Shown one piece after another: positions 1 through 6,702 of a DNA stretch of 38,721 bases (position 1 is the stretch's first letter; the number at the start of each line of letters is the position of its first letter). The stretch comes from CAYSHJ01 sp964589725 (lineage in GTDB: Bacteria > Planctomycetota > Planctomycetia > Planctomycetales > Planctomycetaceae), in NCBI GenBank assembly GCA_964589725.1, contig CAZPUJ010000574.1, positions 1 to 38,721 of the forward strand. The letters are read 5' to 3'. Position numbers and translations under genes: made by a program. The notes beneath the pieces are model-generated. The model was not told where the DNA came from, did no database searches, and worked only from the letters and a program-made list of their open reading frames with translations.

Positions 1-1488
1 GCTGCGTTCGTCGGCGGATTGATGGGAGTGGTCGTCGGCTTGACAATGGCGCCGTTCGCACTCGGTTTCCTGTTGATGCTGTCGTTGCAGGGGCTGCCGC
101 TGGGTCTGTACATCCGCGAGCGCAATGCCTGCGTGCCCGAGTCCGCTCGGCTGCTGACGCCACGGCACATCAGAAGCGTCACGTTCCGCCTGTTGGCTCG
201 GCTGGGAATTCACATCGGCGGGAAGAAGTTCAAGGACCGAGTGCTCGGCCCGGACATCGAGTTCCTCGGCAAGACCTCGACCGGCCGGCGCGACACGAGT
301 CGCACCAGCCAGGTCGAGAACTCGCGCGGCTTTCTGGCGGCGAAGGAGTTGGTCTACGACGCCCTCATCAAGCGCGCCACTGACATCCACTTGGAACCGA
401 AAGAGGACGAACTGCAAGTTCGCTTGCGCGTCGACGGCGTGATGTACGCGAACGAGCCGTTCGATCGCGCGCTGGGCGACAACGTCGTTAACATCTTCAA
501 GATCCTCGGCGCGATGGACATCACCGAGAAACGCAAGTCGCTCGATGGAAGCTTCCGAGCCATCGCCGATGGCCGCGAGATCGACTTTCGCGTCGCCACT
601 CAAGGCACGCGCGACGGCGAGAAGATGACTCTGCGTATCCTCGACCAATCCACGTCCGTCAGCACGCTGGCGGATCTCGGCTTCCGCAAGCAATTGGAAG
701 ATCAGATCAAGGAGATCATTCATCAGCCGCACGGCCTCCTGTTGGTCTGCGGCCCGACCGGCGCGGGCAAATCGACGACCTTGTATGCCTGCCTGAGCGA
801 CATCGACGCCTACCAGCAAAACATCATCACGATCGAAGACCCGGTCGAATACAAAATGGACAAGGTGACGCAGATCGAGATCAACACGAAGGCCGGCCAA
901 ACCTTCGCGAACTCGCTGCGGAGCGTGCTGCGGCAAGACCCTGACATCGTGATGATCGGCGAAATCCGTGACGGCGAAACCGCCAACATCTCCTGCCAAG
1001 CGGCCAACACCGGGCACATGGTTTTCTCGACCGTGCACGCCAACGACTCGATCACCGCGTTGTATCGCATGATCGACCTTGGTGTGGACGTGTCGATGCT
1101 GTCGAGTTCGCTGTCGGCAATTCTCGCGCAACGGTTGGCTCGGCGGCTGTGCCCGGACTGCAAAGAAGATTACACGCCCAAGCCCGAATTCCTTAAGAAG
1201 GCCAACCTGCCGGCGGAGAAAATCGAAAAGCTGTATCGGCCGCCGAAAGACAGCGAGAACAAAGGCTGTCCCACCTGCGGCGGCATGGGTTACCGCGGCC
1301 GTATTGGCGTGTATGAGTTGCTGGTGATCAGCGACCGCATGCGCGACCTGATCCGCGAGAAAGCCGCTTTGTCCGCCCTCAAGGCCGAAGCTCGCAAGGC
1401 CGGCATGCTGTACATGCAAGAGGAAGGTTTGCGTCTGGTCGTGAAAGGCATCACATCGATTGACGAACTGTTGCGCGTCGTGAAGTAA
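1..1488 (+). CDS. GspE/PilB-type secretion or pilus assembly ATPase (5' end outside window)
   Basis: This is a hexameric assembly ATPase of the GspE/PilB family, which powers type II secretion or type IV pilus extension from the cytoplasmic face of the inner membrane. The frame is open to base 1, so the N-terminus is missing. The visible part begins with a hydrophobic stretch of about 40 residues, then the N2-type domain. The Walker A motif GPTGAGKST lies at 751-777, and an Asp box and Walker B region (RQDPDIVMIGEIRD) follow at about 930-975. The tetracysteine zinc site is intact: CPDC at 1150-1161 and CPTC at 1267-1278. A hydrophobic N-terminus is unusual for a classical GspE, and I infer a membrane-anchored variant. 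A CvpA-like gene follows 16 bases downstream, suggesting an operon. PilB and GspE cannot be told apart without the N-terminus. Confidence 0.9.
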   Translation, partial: AAFVGGLMGVVVGLTMAPFALGFLLMLSLQGLPLGLYIRERNACVPESARLLTPRHIRSVTFRLLARLGIHIGGKKFKDRVLGPDIEFLGKTSTGRRDTSRTSQVENSRGFLAAKELVYDALIKRATDIHLEPKEDELQVRLRVDGVMYANEPFDRALGDNVVNIFKILGAMDITEKRKSLDGSFRAIADGREIDFRVATQGTRDGEKMTLRILDQSTSVSTLADLGFRKQLEDQIKEIIHQPHGLLLVCGPTGAGKSTTLYACLSDIDAYQQNIITIEDPVEYKMDKVTQIEINTKAGQTFANSLRSVLRQDPDIVMIGEIRDGETANISCQAANTGHMVFSTVHANDSITALYRMIDLGVDVSMLSSSLSAILAQRLARRLCPDCKEDYTPKPEFLKKANLPAEKIEKLYRPPKDSENKGCPTCGGMGYRGRIGVYELLVISDRMRDLIREKAALSALKAEARKAGMLYMQEEGLRLVVKGITSIDELLRVVK

Positions 1489-1504
1489 CTGACGAGGATC
1501 GATC

Positions 1505-2185
1505 ATGTCCGGAATCATGGAAATCTTATTGCTCGTGGTCATCGCCTTGGTGACGTACTGCGTCGCCGGCGAAGGGGCTTGGGGAGCGGCGATCACGTTG
1601 CTGAGCGTGATCCTCTCGGGACTGATCACCATGAACGTCTTCGAGCCGATCTGCGACAACCTGTTGGGCGGAGATTCTTACTGGCAGGAGCGACTCGACT
1701 TGATCATGCTGGGTGGCCTTTTCGCCCTCGGCGTGTTCGGGTTTCGAGCGGCCGCCGATTATGTTTCGCCGACGTATATCGCGGTGCATCGTTATGTCCA
1801 CGAGGCCGCGCGGTGGGGCTGCGCGTTGCTGACGGGTTACATCACGATGGCCTTTCTGCTGACCGCGTTGCACACGGCTCCGCTGCCGCGAGAGTTCGCG
1901 GGCTTTCGACCAGAGCGCGCCAACTTCTTCGGACTGGCTCCCGATCGCCAGTGGCTGGGTTTTATGCAATACATGTCCGAGCGGGTTTGCTCGTCGAATC
2001 CGCCGCGAATCTTTGACGGTCCACAGATCGTGCTAGGCGAACCTGCGTGGCCGAACAATGTGTGGCCCTCGTTCCCGATCCGCTATGCGACGCGCCGCGA
2101 GCGTGGTGGCGCCGCCGCTGCCAGCGCACCGGTTCCTGTCCGCCAAGTGCAGCCACAAAAATCGGGCGGGACTCCGAAGTTTTGA
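1505..2185 (+). CDS. CvpA-like polytopic membrane protein
   Basis: This 226-residue membrane protein has hydrophobic segments at about residues 5-22, 28-45, 70-85 and 105-125, followed by a soluble, Pro- and Arg-containing tail of about 100 residues. The topology and the short N-terminal helices resemble the CvpA/colicin V production family, but I see no diagnostic catalytic motif, so the family call is tentative. The start ATG at 1505 has a GAGG about 8 bases upstream. The gene sits 16 bases after the secretion ATPase, and its TGA stop overlaps the ATG of the KaiC-like gene in an ATGA arrangement, so the three genes are probably cotranscribed and the last two translationally coupled. Confidence 0.6.
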   Translation: MSGIMEILLLVVIALVTYCVAGEGAWGAAITLLSVILSGLITMNVFEPICDNLLGGDSYWQERLDLIMLGGLFALGVFGFRAAADYVSPTYIAVHRYVHEAARWGCALLTGYITMAFLLTALHTAPLPREFAGFRPERANFFGLAPDRQWLGFMQYMSERVCSSNPPRIFDGPQIVLGEPAWPNNVWPSFPIRYATRRERGGAAAASAPVPVRQVQPQKSGGTPKF

Positions 2186-3063
2186 TGACGAACTCACGAC
2201 TGCAAACCGGCGTCCCCCGATTGGACGAAATGCTTGGCGGCGGTCTGTTGCCCGGAACGTTGACCGTAGTCGTCGGCGCAACGGGCATCGGCAAGACGCA
2301 ACTCGGCTTGCAGTTCGCGCACGCAGGTTTGGCTCAAGAGAGCGAAACGGGCATCGTGCTGGACCTGACGTCTCGCGGAGACTCGCAGCATCAGGCGGAG
2401 TACGCAGGGCGCATGTTTGACTGGCGGTTTTATGAGTTCGCCGCCGAGGGCAACTTCGAACCGAGCGACGTCTGGCAGCGCGACCGCTCGCGTTTCGACT
2501 ACTTGCACTTGTTCCGTCGCAGCGGCCGACGAGTTACTCAGGCCGACTTGAGAGTCGAAGAGTGGCAAGAATGGAACGCCGAACTCGCGCGGAAGCTGGA
2601 TCGCACGGTGCAGTTTTTTTACGGCAACTTCGTGCATGGTGTGCGACGCTGCGTGATCGATGGCATCGAGCCGACCGAACGGGCCAGTGACTCGTTCCAG
2701 TTTCAGGTGATCGATTATGTCGAGCATCAGATTCTGCGGAAAGACGACGACTGGGTCGCTCGCGATCTCTTCCGAGTACGTTTCCGTTCCGAAGCCGATC
2801 ACGTCGCGGCTCATCGTTACGACTGCGACCAGATCGGTGGCTTGCTGCTCGTCACCTCGCACGAGGTGTTGCTCGACGATCTGTTGGCCCGACCACTCGA
2901 CAGCGGCGACGCCTTGTCGAACGCTAACACGATCATTTTGATGGGCAAGGTCCGCGACGGCCTCCGCATGCGGCGAGCGTTGCACATCGTCAAGCATCGC
3001 GGCAGCGTGTGCGATGATGCGATTGTGCCGTTCGAGATCGATGAGTCCGGGGTTTGTTTGTAG
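2185..3063 (+). CDS. KaiC-like RecA-superfamily ATPase
   Basis: This 292-residue protein is a single RecA/KaiC-type ATPase domain. The N-terminus reads TGVPRLDEMLGGGLLPG, a hallmark of KaiC/RadA-like proteins, and leads straight into the Walker A motif GATGIGKT at residues 31-38. A hydrophobic strand with LLLVTSHE later in the domain fits the KaiC fold. Single-domain KaiC-like ATPases often regulate secretion or motility, and the position beside an assembly ATPase supports that as an inference. I chose the ATG at 2185 because it overlaps the upstream TGA (ATGA) and the GVPRLDEML motif follows closely. The longer in-frame extension from 2047 lies inside the preceding gene and is not credible. 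The substrate is unknown. Confidence 0.75.
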   Translation: MTNSRLQTGVPRLDEMLGGGLLPGTLTVVVGATGIGKTQLGLQFAHAGLAQESETGIVLDLTSRGDSQHQAEYAGRMFDWRFYEFAAEGNFEPSDVWQRDRSRFDYLHLFRRSGRRVTQADLRVEEWQEWNAELARKLDRTVQFFYGNFVHGVRRCVIDGIEPTERASDSFQFQVIDYVEHQILRKDDDWVARDLFRVRFRSEADHVAAHRYDCDQIGGLLLVTSHEVLLDDLLARPLDSGDALSNANTIILMGKVRDGLRMRRALHIVKHRGSVCDDAIVPFEIDESGVCL

Positions 3064-3065
3064 TC

Positions 3066-3101
3066 CCGCCTTCAGGCGGAACGATTCCGCCTAAGGGCGG
3101 A
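3066..3101. repeat. Imperfect inverted repeat after the KaiC-like gene
   Basis: Two arms, CCGCCTTCAGGCGGA and TTCCGCCTAAGGGCGGA, face each other across a few bases right after the stop at 3063. Each arm can also fold on itself (CCGCC-GGCGG). It may act as a transcription terminator or mRNA stabiliser, although no T-tract follows. Confidence 0.6.
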
Positions 3102-3202
3102 ACGACGAACAGAACAAGCGGTCCTTGAGAACGCTCGCCGCGCGGCCTACGATGCCTCACCTGTCGCACGTGATTTCACGACTTGGTTCGCGCGAGGTTG
3201 CC

Positions 3203-3637
3203 ATGCCAGCCGGAAAAAACATCTTGCTGATCGAGGACGACCGCGAGATCGCCCAAACGCTCCAGCGAGTGCTCGAAAACGCGGGCTATTCGGTGCAATG
3301 GGGGCAGAATGGCTTGGAAGGCCGACGCCTCGCCGAGTCGCTCGGCCCAGACCTGGTCATCACTGACATGATGATGCCCAAGATGGGAGGCTTTCCTGTG
3401 CTGGAGTTTTTGAAGTCGCTGCCCCGTCCGCCCAAGGTCATCATGATCACGGCCAATGAAGGGGGTCGGCACAAAGCCTACGCCGAGATGCTCGGCGTCG
3501 ACGACTACCTCCGCAAGCCGTTCGCCATGGAAGTCATGCTGGAATCCGTCGAGCGCGCGTTGAGTTCCAGCCAGCCGCCGGACGAGAAACTGTCCACCGA
3601 CAAACTCCGCCGCACGATCCGCAAGAAGCCGGGTTAA
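3203..3637 (+). CDS. Single-domain response regulator (CheY/Spo0F type)
   Basis: This 144-residue protein is one phosphoreceiver domain. The acidic pocket is IEDD at residues 10-13, the phosphorylated Asp is Asp55 in VITDMMMPKMGG, and the conserved Lys lies in the YLRKPF motif near the end of the domain. No DNA-binding or enzymatic output domain follows, only about 20 charged residues, so it must act through a protein partner. The ATG at 3203 has GAGG 8 bases upstream and begins directly at the domain edge, so I preferred it to the longer frame from 3125. It follows the secretion ATPase, CvpA-like and KaiC-like genes after a 139-base gap holding a hairpin repeat. No cognate histidine kinase is seen. 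Its TAA overlaps the convergent DUF1501 stop. Confidence 0.9.
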   Translation: MPAGKNILLIEDDREIAQTLQRVLENAGYSVQWGQNGLEGRRLAESLGPDLVITDMMMPKMGGFPVLEFLKSLPRPPKVIMITANEGGRHKAYAEMLGVDDYLRKPFAMEVMLESVERALSSSQPPDEKLSTDKLRRTIRKKPG

Positions 3638-4977
3638 TACGACACCAACTCGTGGATCACGCCGCCGCCGTCAAGGACTCGGAGTTCGGCGCGGGCTTGA
3701 GTGTCCAGGCCGGCGAGTTCGCTCAGTGTGGTGCCGACCATCAGCGGCGTGATCGGTTCGGTGACGGGGTCTTCGCCGTACTTGTCGCTCGCGCCGATCA
3801 CGCGGCCGGGAGCGATGCCGGCTCCGGCCCACAGCGAGAAGTAACAGCGCGGCCAATGATCGCGAGCGGCTCGGCCGTTGATCCGCGGTGTGCGGCCGAA
3901 CTCGCCCATCGCCACAACGAGCGTTGTCTCAAGTAACCCGCGCACGTCGAGATCGTCCAACAGCGCGGAGAACGCGCGGTCGAAGATCGGGCAGTGCGTG
4001 TCTTGCAGCAATTCAAAGTTGTAGATGTGCGTGTCCCAGCCGAAATCGCAGTTGGGCGTGATCGACTCGACGTATTCGCTCCAATTGACCTGCACGTAGG
4101 GCACGCCCGCTTCGACCAGTCGCCGCGCCAGCAGACAGCTTTGACCGAACGTCGTCTGCCCGTATGCCTCGCGGACCTTCTGTTGTTCGGCCGATAAGTC
4201 GAAGGCCGCGCGGGCCTGAGCATTCATCAACAGGCCGTATGCTCGCTGAAACGTGCGGTCCCAGTCGTCGATGCCGGCGGCAGCAAGTTGCCTTGGCACC
4301 TCATCGACTTGCGACAGCAATGCGCGTCGGTCGGTGATGCGGTTGGGCGTCAAGCCATCCAGCAGTTGTAACGCGGGGATTTCGACACGCCCGTCGTCCG
4401 AGCAACTCACCATGAACGGATCGAACATTTTGCCCAGCGTTCCGCCGCCGTACCCGTCCACTTTGCGCACGACATCGCGCGGAATGCCGCGCCCGACCGC
4501 CACGAACGGTGGCAGCGAGCCTTTGTGGCCGCGATGTTTGGCGATGATCGAGCCGAAGTTCGGCCGCACCGGCTCGGGTTTCTCTTTGAAGCCGGTTAGC
4601 CCGACCGTTCCCGCGTCGGGATGTCCAGGTTCCGACGTGACGTTGTTCCTCAAGACCGTGTACTTGTTTGATCGAGCCGCCAGTCTTGGCAGCAATTCGC
4701 TGACGAACAGCCCCGGCGTGCGAGTCGGAATCGGAGTGAATGGACCTCGGTATTCGGCCGGAGCGTCCGGCTTCGGGTCAAACGTGTCGATGTGACTTGG
4801 CGCGCCCCACAGCCAGACGAAGACAATCGACTTCGCTCGCACGGCCACTGCGGCGTGAGCGATTTCCGATTGCGCGAGTGCTCCCATCGTCCACGGCAAC
4901 GCCGCGCCGACGCGCAAAAAAGCCCGTCGACTCAGGCCGCCACAAGTCTTCGCTCGAAATGCACCAACGTCGAACAT
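3634..4977 (-). CDS. DUF1501 family exported protein (Tat signal)
   Basis: This 447-residue protein belongs to the DUF1501 family, a member of the alkaline phosphatase/sulfatase-like superfamily that is greatly expanded in Planctomycetes and usually of unknown substrate. A twin-arginine signal (LSRRAFLRVGAALP) starts near residue 15, followed by an Ala-rich export segment. Family-typical stretches are FVWLWGAPSHIDTFDPKP, NFGSIIAKHRG and VVAMGEFGRTPRINGRAARDHWP. I chose the ATG at 4977 because GAGG lies 7 bases upstream; the alternative TTG at 5010 has no ribosome site and would overlap a repeat. The usual partner, a DUF1549/DUF1553 cytochrome gene, is absent here, so the gene stands alone. 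It converges on the response regulator with overlapping stop codons. Confidence 0.88.
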   Translation of the reverse strand: MFDVGAFRAKTCGGLSRRAFLRVGAALPWTMGALAQSEIAHAAVAVRAKSIVFVWLWGAPSHIDTFDPKPDAPAEYRGPFTPIPTRTPGLFVSELLPRLAARSNKYTVLRNNVTSEPGHPDAGTVGLTGFKEKPEPVRPNFGSIIAKHRGHKGSLPPFVAVGRGIPRDVVRKVDGYGGGTLGKMFDPFMVSCSDDGRVEIPALQLLDGLTPNRITDRRALLSQVDEVPRQLAAAGIDDWDRTFQRAYGLLMNAQARAAFDLSAEQQKVREAYGQTTFGQSCLLARRLVEAGVPYVQVNWSEYVESITPNCDFGWDTHIYNFELLQDTHCPIFDRAFSALLDDLDVRGLLETTLVVAMGEFGRTPRINGRAARDHWPRCYFSLWAGAGIAPGRVIGASDKYGEDPVTEPITPLMVGTTLSELAGLDTQARAELRVLDGGGVIHELVSY

Positions 4978-5011
4978 GCCGAACCTCAAGTTCGCCAAAA
5001 TCGCCTTCAAT

Positions 5012-5138
5012 CAAGCGACCCCACTGGGCTTGCCCCAGTGGTTAAGGGATTCTGCACTACTGAGCCATTTGTTTCGCGCGACGCCGAGTAGTGCAAAATC
5101 CCGCGAGCCACCGGGGCAATCCCGGTGGGGTTCGCTTG
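5012..5138. repeat. Cloverleaf-forming repeat, copy 1
   Basis: A 127-base element can fold into an outer stem closing three arms. The outer stem is caagcgacccc (5012-5022) with ggggttcgcttg (5127-5138). Arm 1 is CCACTGGG (5021-5028) with CCCAGTGG (5034-5041). The middle arm is GGGATTCTGCACTACT (5046-5061) with AGTAGTGCAAAATCCC (5087-5102), around a 25-base loop. Arm 3 is CCACCGGG (5108-5115) with CCCGGTGG (5121-5128). Related copies lie at 6485-6623 (inverted) and 36484-36612 (direct). It fills most of the gap between the DUF1501 gene and the metal regulator. It is not a tRNA. Confidence 0.9.
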
Positions 5139-5224
5139 TTTGAGGAATAGCCGCGTCAGGTGCTGGCGCGACGACTATTCAAGGCAGTCAATCTACCGCC
5201 GCTTGCCGGCTTCCGAAAGCACGA

Positions 5225-5896
5225 TTAGTTCGACAGCGTCACCACCATCAATTGCTCGGCCGCCGCGCGGCCCATGGCGACAGTGCGATCGCCACGACGA
5301 AGAACCACCAGGCCCGCAGCGGCGTTCGTTTCCTCGACCAGACTGATCGCGCCCAGCGGCAGGTCCGAATCGGTGAGGTATCGCAAGAACTCCGGGTCTT
5401 GGTTGATCACGCGAACGAGCCGCACTTGTCGGCCGCTGGGAACGTCGCTCAATGGACAACTTTGTTCGCCGCTGGTCCGCAGGGCACCCTCGGCCGTCGG
5501 GATCGGATCACCATGCGGATCGCACAGCGGATGCTCCAGGAAGTCGTCGATGCGGTCGATCAAGAAATCGCTGACCGCGTGCTCCATGTTCTCGGCCTCT
5601 TCGTGGACTTGATCCCAGGTCAGCCCCAGCGTCTTGACGAGAAACAGCTCAATCAGCCGATGCCGCCGCAACATCCGCAAGGCGAGCGTCCTGCCGGCGT
5701 CTGTGAGGCTGACTCCTTCGTAAGGCCGATACGTCGCCAGTCCCGCCTCGGCCAGCGCCTTTTGCATGCTGGTCACCGTGCCCGGAGAAACTTTCAGCGT
5801 TTGAGCCAACTTGCCCGTCGGCACAAACGCCGTTCCGGTCGCGGCGCTGATCTGCCAGATCGCTTTGAGGTAGTTCTCGACGGTGAGACTTGGCAT
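5225..5896 (-). CDS. DtxR/MntR-family metal-dependent transcriptional regulator
   Basis: This 223-residue regulator has three parts: an N-terminal winged helix (SPGTVTSMQKALAEAGL recognition region, residues about 37-55), a metal-binding dimerisation domain (RRHRLIELFL and HEEAENMEH), and a C-terminal FeoA/SH3-like domain (from about residue 145). The motif HEEAENMEH carries Glu where DtxR has Cys102, as in manganese-sensing MntR, plus the conserved Glu-His pair. The position equal to DtxR Met10 or MntR Asp8 is Asn8 by eye. I infer a repressor responding to Mn(II) or Fe(II), with manganese slightly favoured. No metal transporter lies beside it, so its targets are elsewhere. The ATG at 5896 has a weak ribosome site. 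It is transcribed in the same direction as the two zinc-ribbon genes upstream, and all three sit between inverted cloverleaf repeats. Confidence 0.88.
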   Translation of the reverse strand: MPSLTVENYLKAIWQISAATGTAFVPTGKLAQTLKVSPGTVTSMQKALAEAGLATYRPYEGVSLTDAGRTLALRMLRRHRLIELFLVKTLGLTWDQVHEEAENMEHAVSDFLIDRIDDFLEHPLCDPHGDPIPTAEGALRTSGEQSCPLSDVPSGRQVRLVRVINQDPEFLRYLTDSDLPLGAISLVEETNAAAGLVVLRRGDRTVAMGRAAAEQLMVVTLSN

Positions 5897-5942
5897 GGTG
5901 AGAAGTGCTCAACAGGACCGGTTAATTGTGTGACGAGACTCG

Positions 5943-6143
5943 CTATAGCTCATTACCACAGGCGGCACAGCGCCCTGTTGCGGCGGCAGTCTCTTGGCCG
6001 CAGTGCGGGCACGTCAACGTGGCCGGCCCGCCCTGAACCGACTTGAACAACCCGACCATTGCCGAGAGACCTCGTCCAAACACGAACACCACGACTCCAA
6101 TCACGAGCACCAGCACAATCAAACCGACGAAACCGATGGCCAC
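5943..6143 (-). CDS. Small one-helix membrane protein with C-terminal zinc ribbon (paralogue A)
   Basis: This 66-residue protein has one strongly hydrophobic N-terminal helix (residues about 4-22) and a C-terminal zinc ribbon with paired CxxC motifs: Cys45-Cys48 in CPHCGQET and Cys59-Cys62 in CAACG. The ribosome site AAGGAAG lies about 11 bases before the ATG at 6143. It follows paralogue B by 16 bases and shares the ATLTCxHCGQET block with it, so the pair arose by duplication. The architecture suggests a membrane-tethered ribbon on the cytoplasmic side, but the function is unknown. Confidence 0.75.
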   Translation of the reverse strand: MAIGFVGLIVLVLVIGVVVFVFGRGLSAMVGLFKSVQGGPATLTCPHCGQETAAATGRCAACGNEL

Positions 6144-6159
6144 GGTTGCTTCCTTGTGA

Positions 6160-6378
6160 CTATTGCAGCTCGCCGCCGCAGTGCTCGCACGTCTTGCCGT
6201 TGGCCTTCGTCTCTTGCCCGCAATGGAAACAAGTCAGAGTCGCATTGCCGTCGCTGATGGTGAACAGCGAGTCCACGCTCACGCCGCAGCACCAGCAGGC
6301 CACCAACGTCAGCAGCCCGCCGAGAACCAGCACGACGAAGATCCAACCAAACACGCTGGCAAAGACATACCACCACAT
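6160..6378 (-). CDS. Small one-helix membrane protein with C-terminal zinc ribbon (paralogue B)
   Basis: This 72-residue paralogue of the next gene has a hydrophobic helix at residues about 5-30, ending in an unusual Cys-Trp-Cys-Cys cluster (28-31), and a C-terminal ribbon of Cys50-Cys53 (CFHCGQET) and Cys64-Cys67 (CEHCGGEL). The extra membrane-edge cysteines are absent from the sister protein. The ATG at 6378 has only a weak AGGG upstream. It leads a possible operon with paralogue A and perhaps the metal regulator. Both proteins are ribbon-anchored membrane peptides of unknown role. Confidence 0.72.
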   Translation of the reverse strand: MWWYVFASVFGWIFVVLVLGGLLTLVACWCCGVSVDSLFTISDGNATLTCFHCGQETKANGKTCEHCGGELQ

Positions 6379-6484
6379 AAGGCACCCTGCGATCGGTGAC
6401 GCGATGGCATTCTAAACGTGCTCTGGACCGAAAGCCGAGTCCGAAGCGGCGTGTCACTCATTCTCCGCGTCACTAGACCTCATA

Positions 6485-6623
6485 CAAGCGACCCCACCGA
6501 GCCGGGCACCCGCAGGGTCGCGGTGGCTCGCGGGATTCTGCACTACTCGGCGTCATGCGAAACGAATCGAACAGTAGTGCAAAATCCCGTAAACCACTGG
6601 GGCAAGCCCAGTGGGGTCGCTTG
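6485..6623. repeat. Cloverleaf-forming repeat, copy 2 (inverted relative to copy 1)
   Basis: The outer arms caagcgacccc (6485-6495) and ggggtcgcttg (6613-6623) are perfect. The middle stem is GGGATTCTGCACTACT (6532-6547) with AGTAGTGCAAAATCCC (6573-6588). The right arm is CCACTGGG (6594-6601) with CCCAGTGG (6607-6614). The left arm is closed by CCACCG and CGGTGG around an enlarged loop. Its reverse complement aligns with copy 1 throughout: the 25-base middle loop matches at 19 of 25 positions. It is therefore an inverted copy. Confidence 0.9.
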
Positions 6624-6634
6624 ATCGAAGACTA

Positions 6635-6662
6635 GAACCGCGTGACGCTCCGCGCGCGGTTC
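6635..6662. repeat. Short inverted repeat upstream of the mazG fusion gene
   Basis: GAACCGCG (6635-6642) pairs with CGCGGTTC (6655-6662) around a 12-base loop, ending 40 bases before the ATG at 6703. It could lie in the 5' untranslated region of that gene. Nothing further is seen in the 6624-6702 gap apart from a GAGG ribosome site about 10 bases before the start. Confidence 0.5.
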
Positions 6663-6702
6663 ACTACGATCCGGTCGCACTGCCTTCGAGGATGTCGCCA
6701 TC

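Noticed and set aside
2194..2997. Minus-strand frame of 267 codons
   Set aside because: It is antisense to the KaiC-like gene and looks like a compositional shadow.
5012..5138. Cloverleaf repeat as a tRNA gene
   Set aside because: It lacks the T-loop GTTCRA and anticodon features, its arms are too long and the CCA end is absent; it is called a structured repeat.
5012..6623. Complete insertion sequence
   Set aside because: There is no transposase between the inverted copies and no clear target duplication outside the outer arms, so only a possible non-autonomous cassette is claimed.
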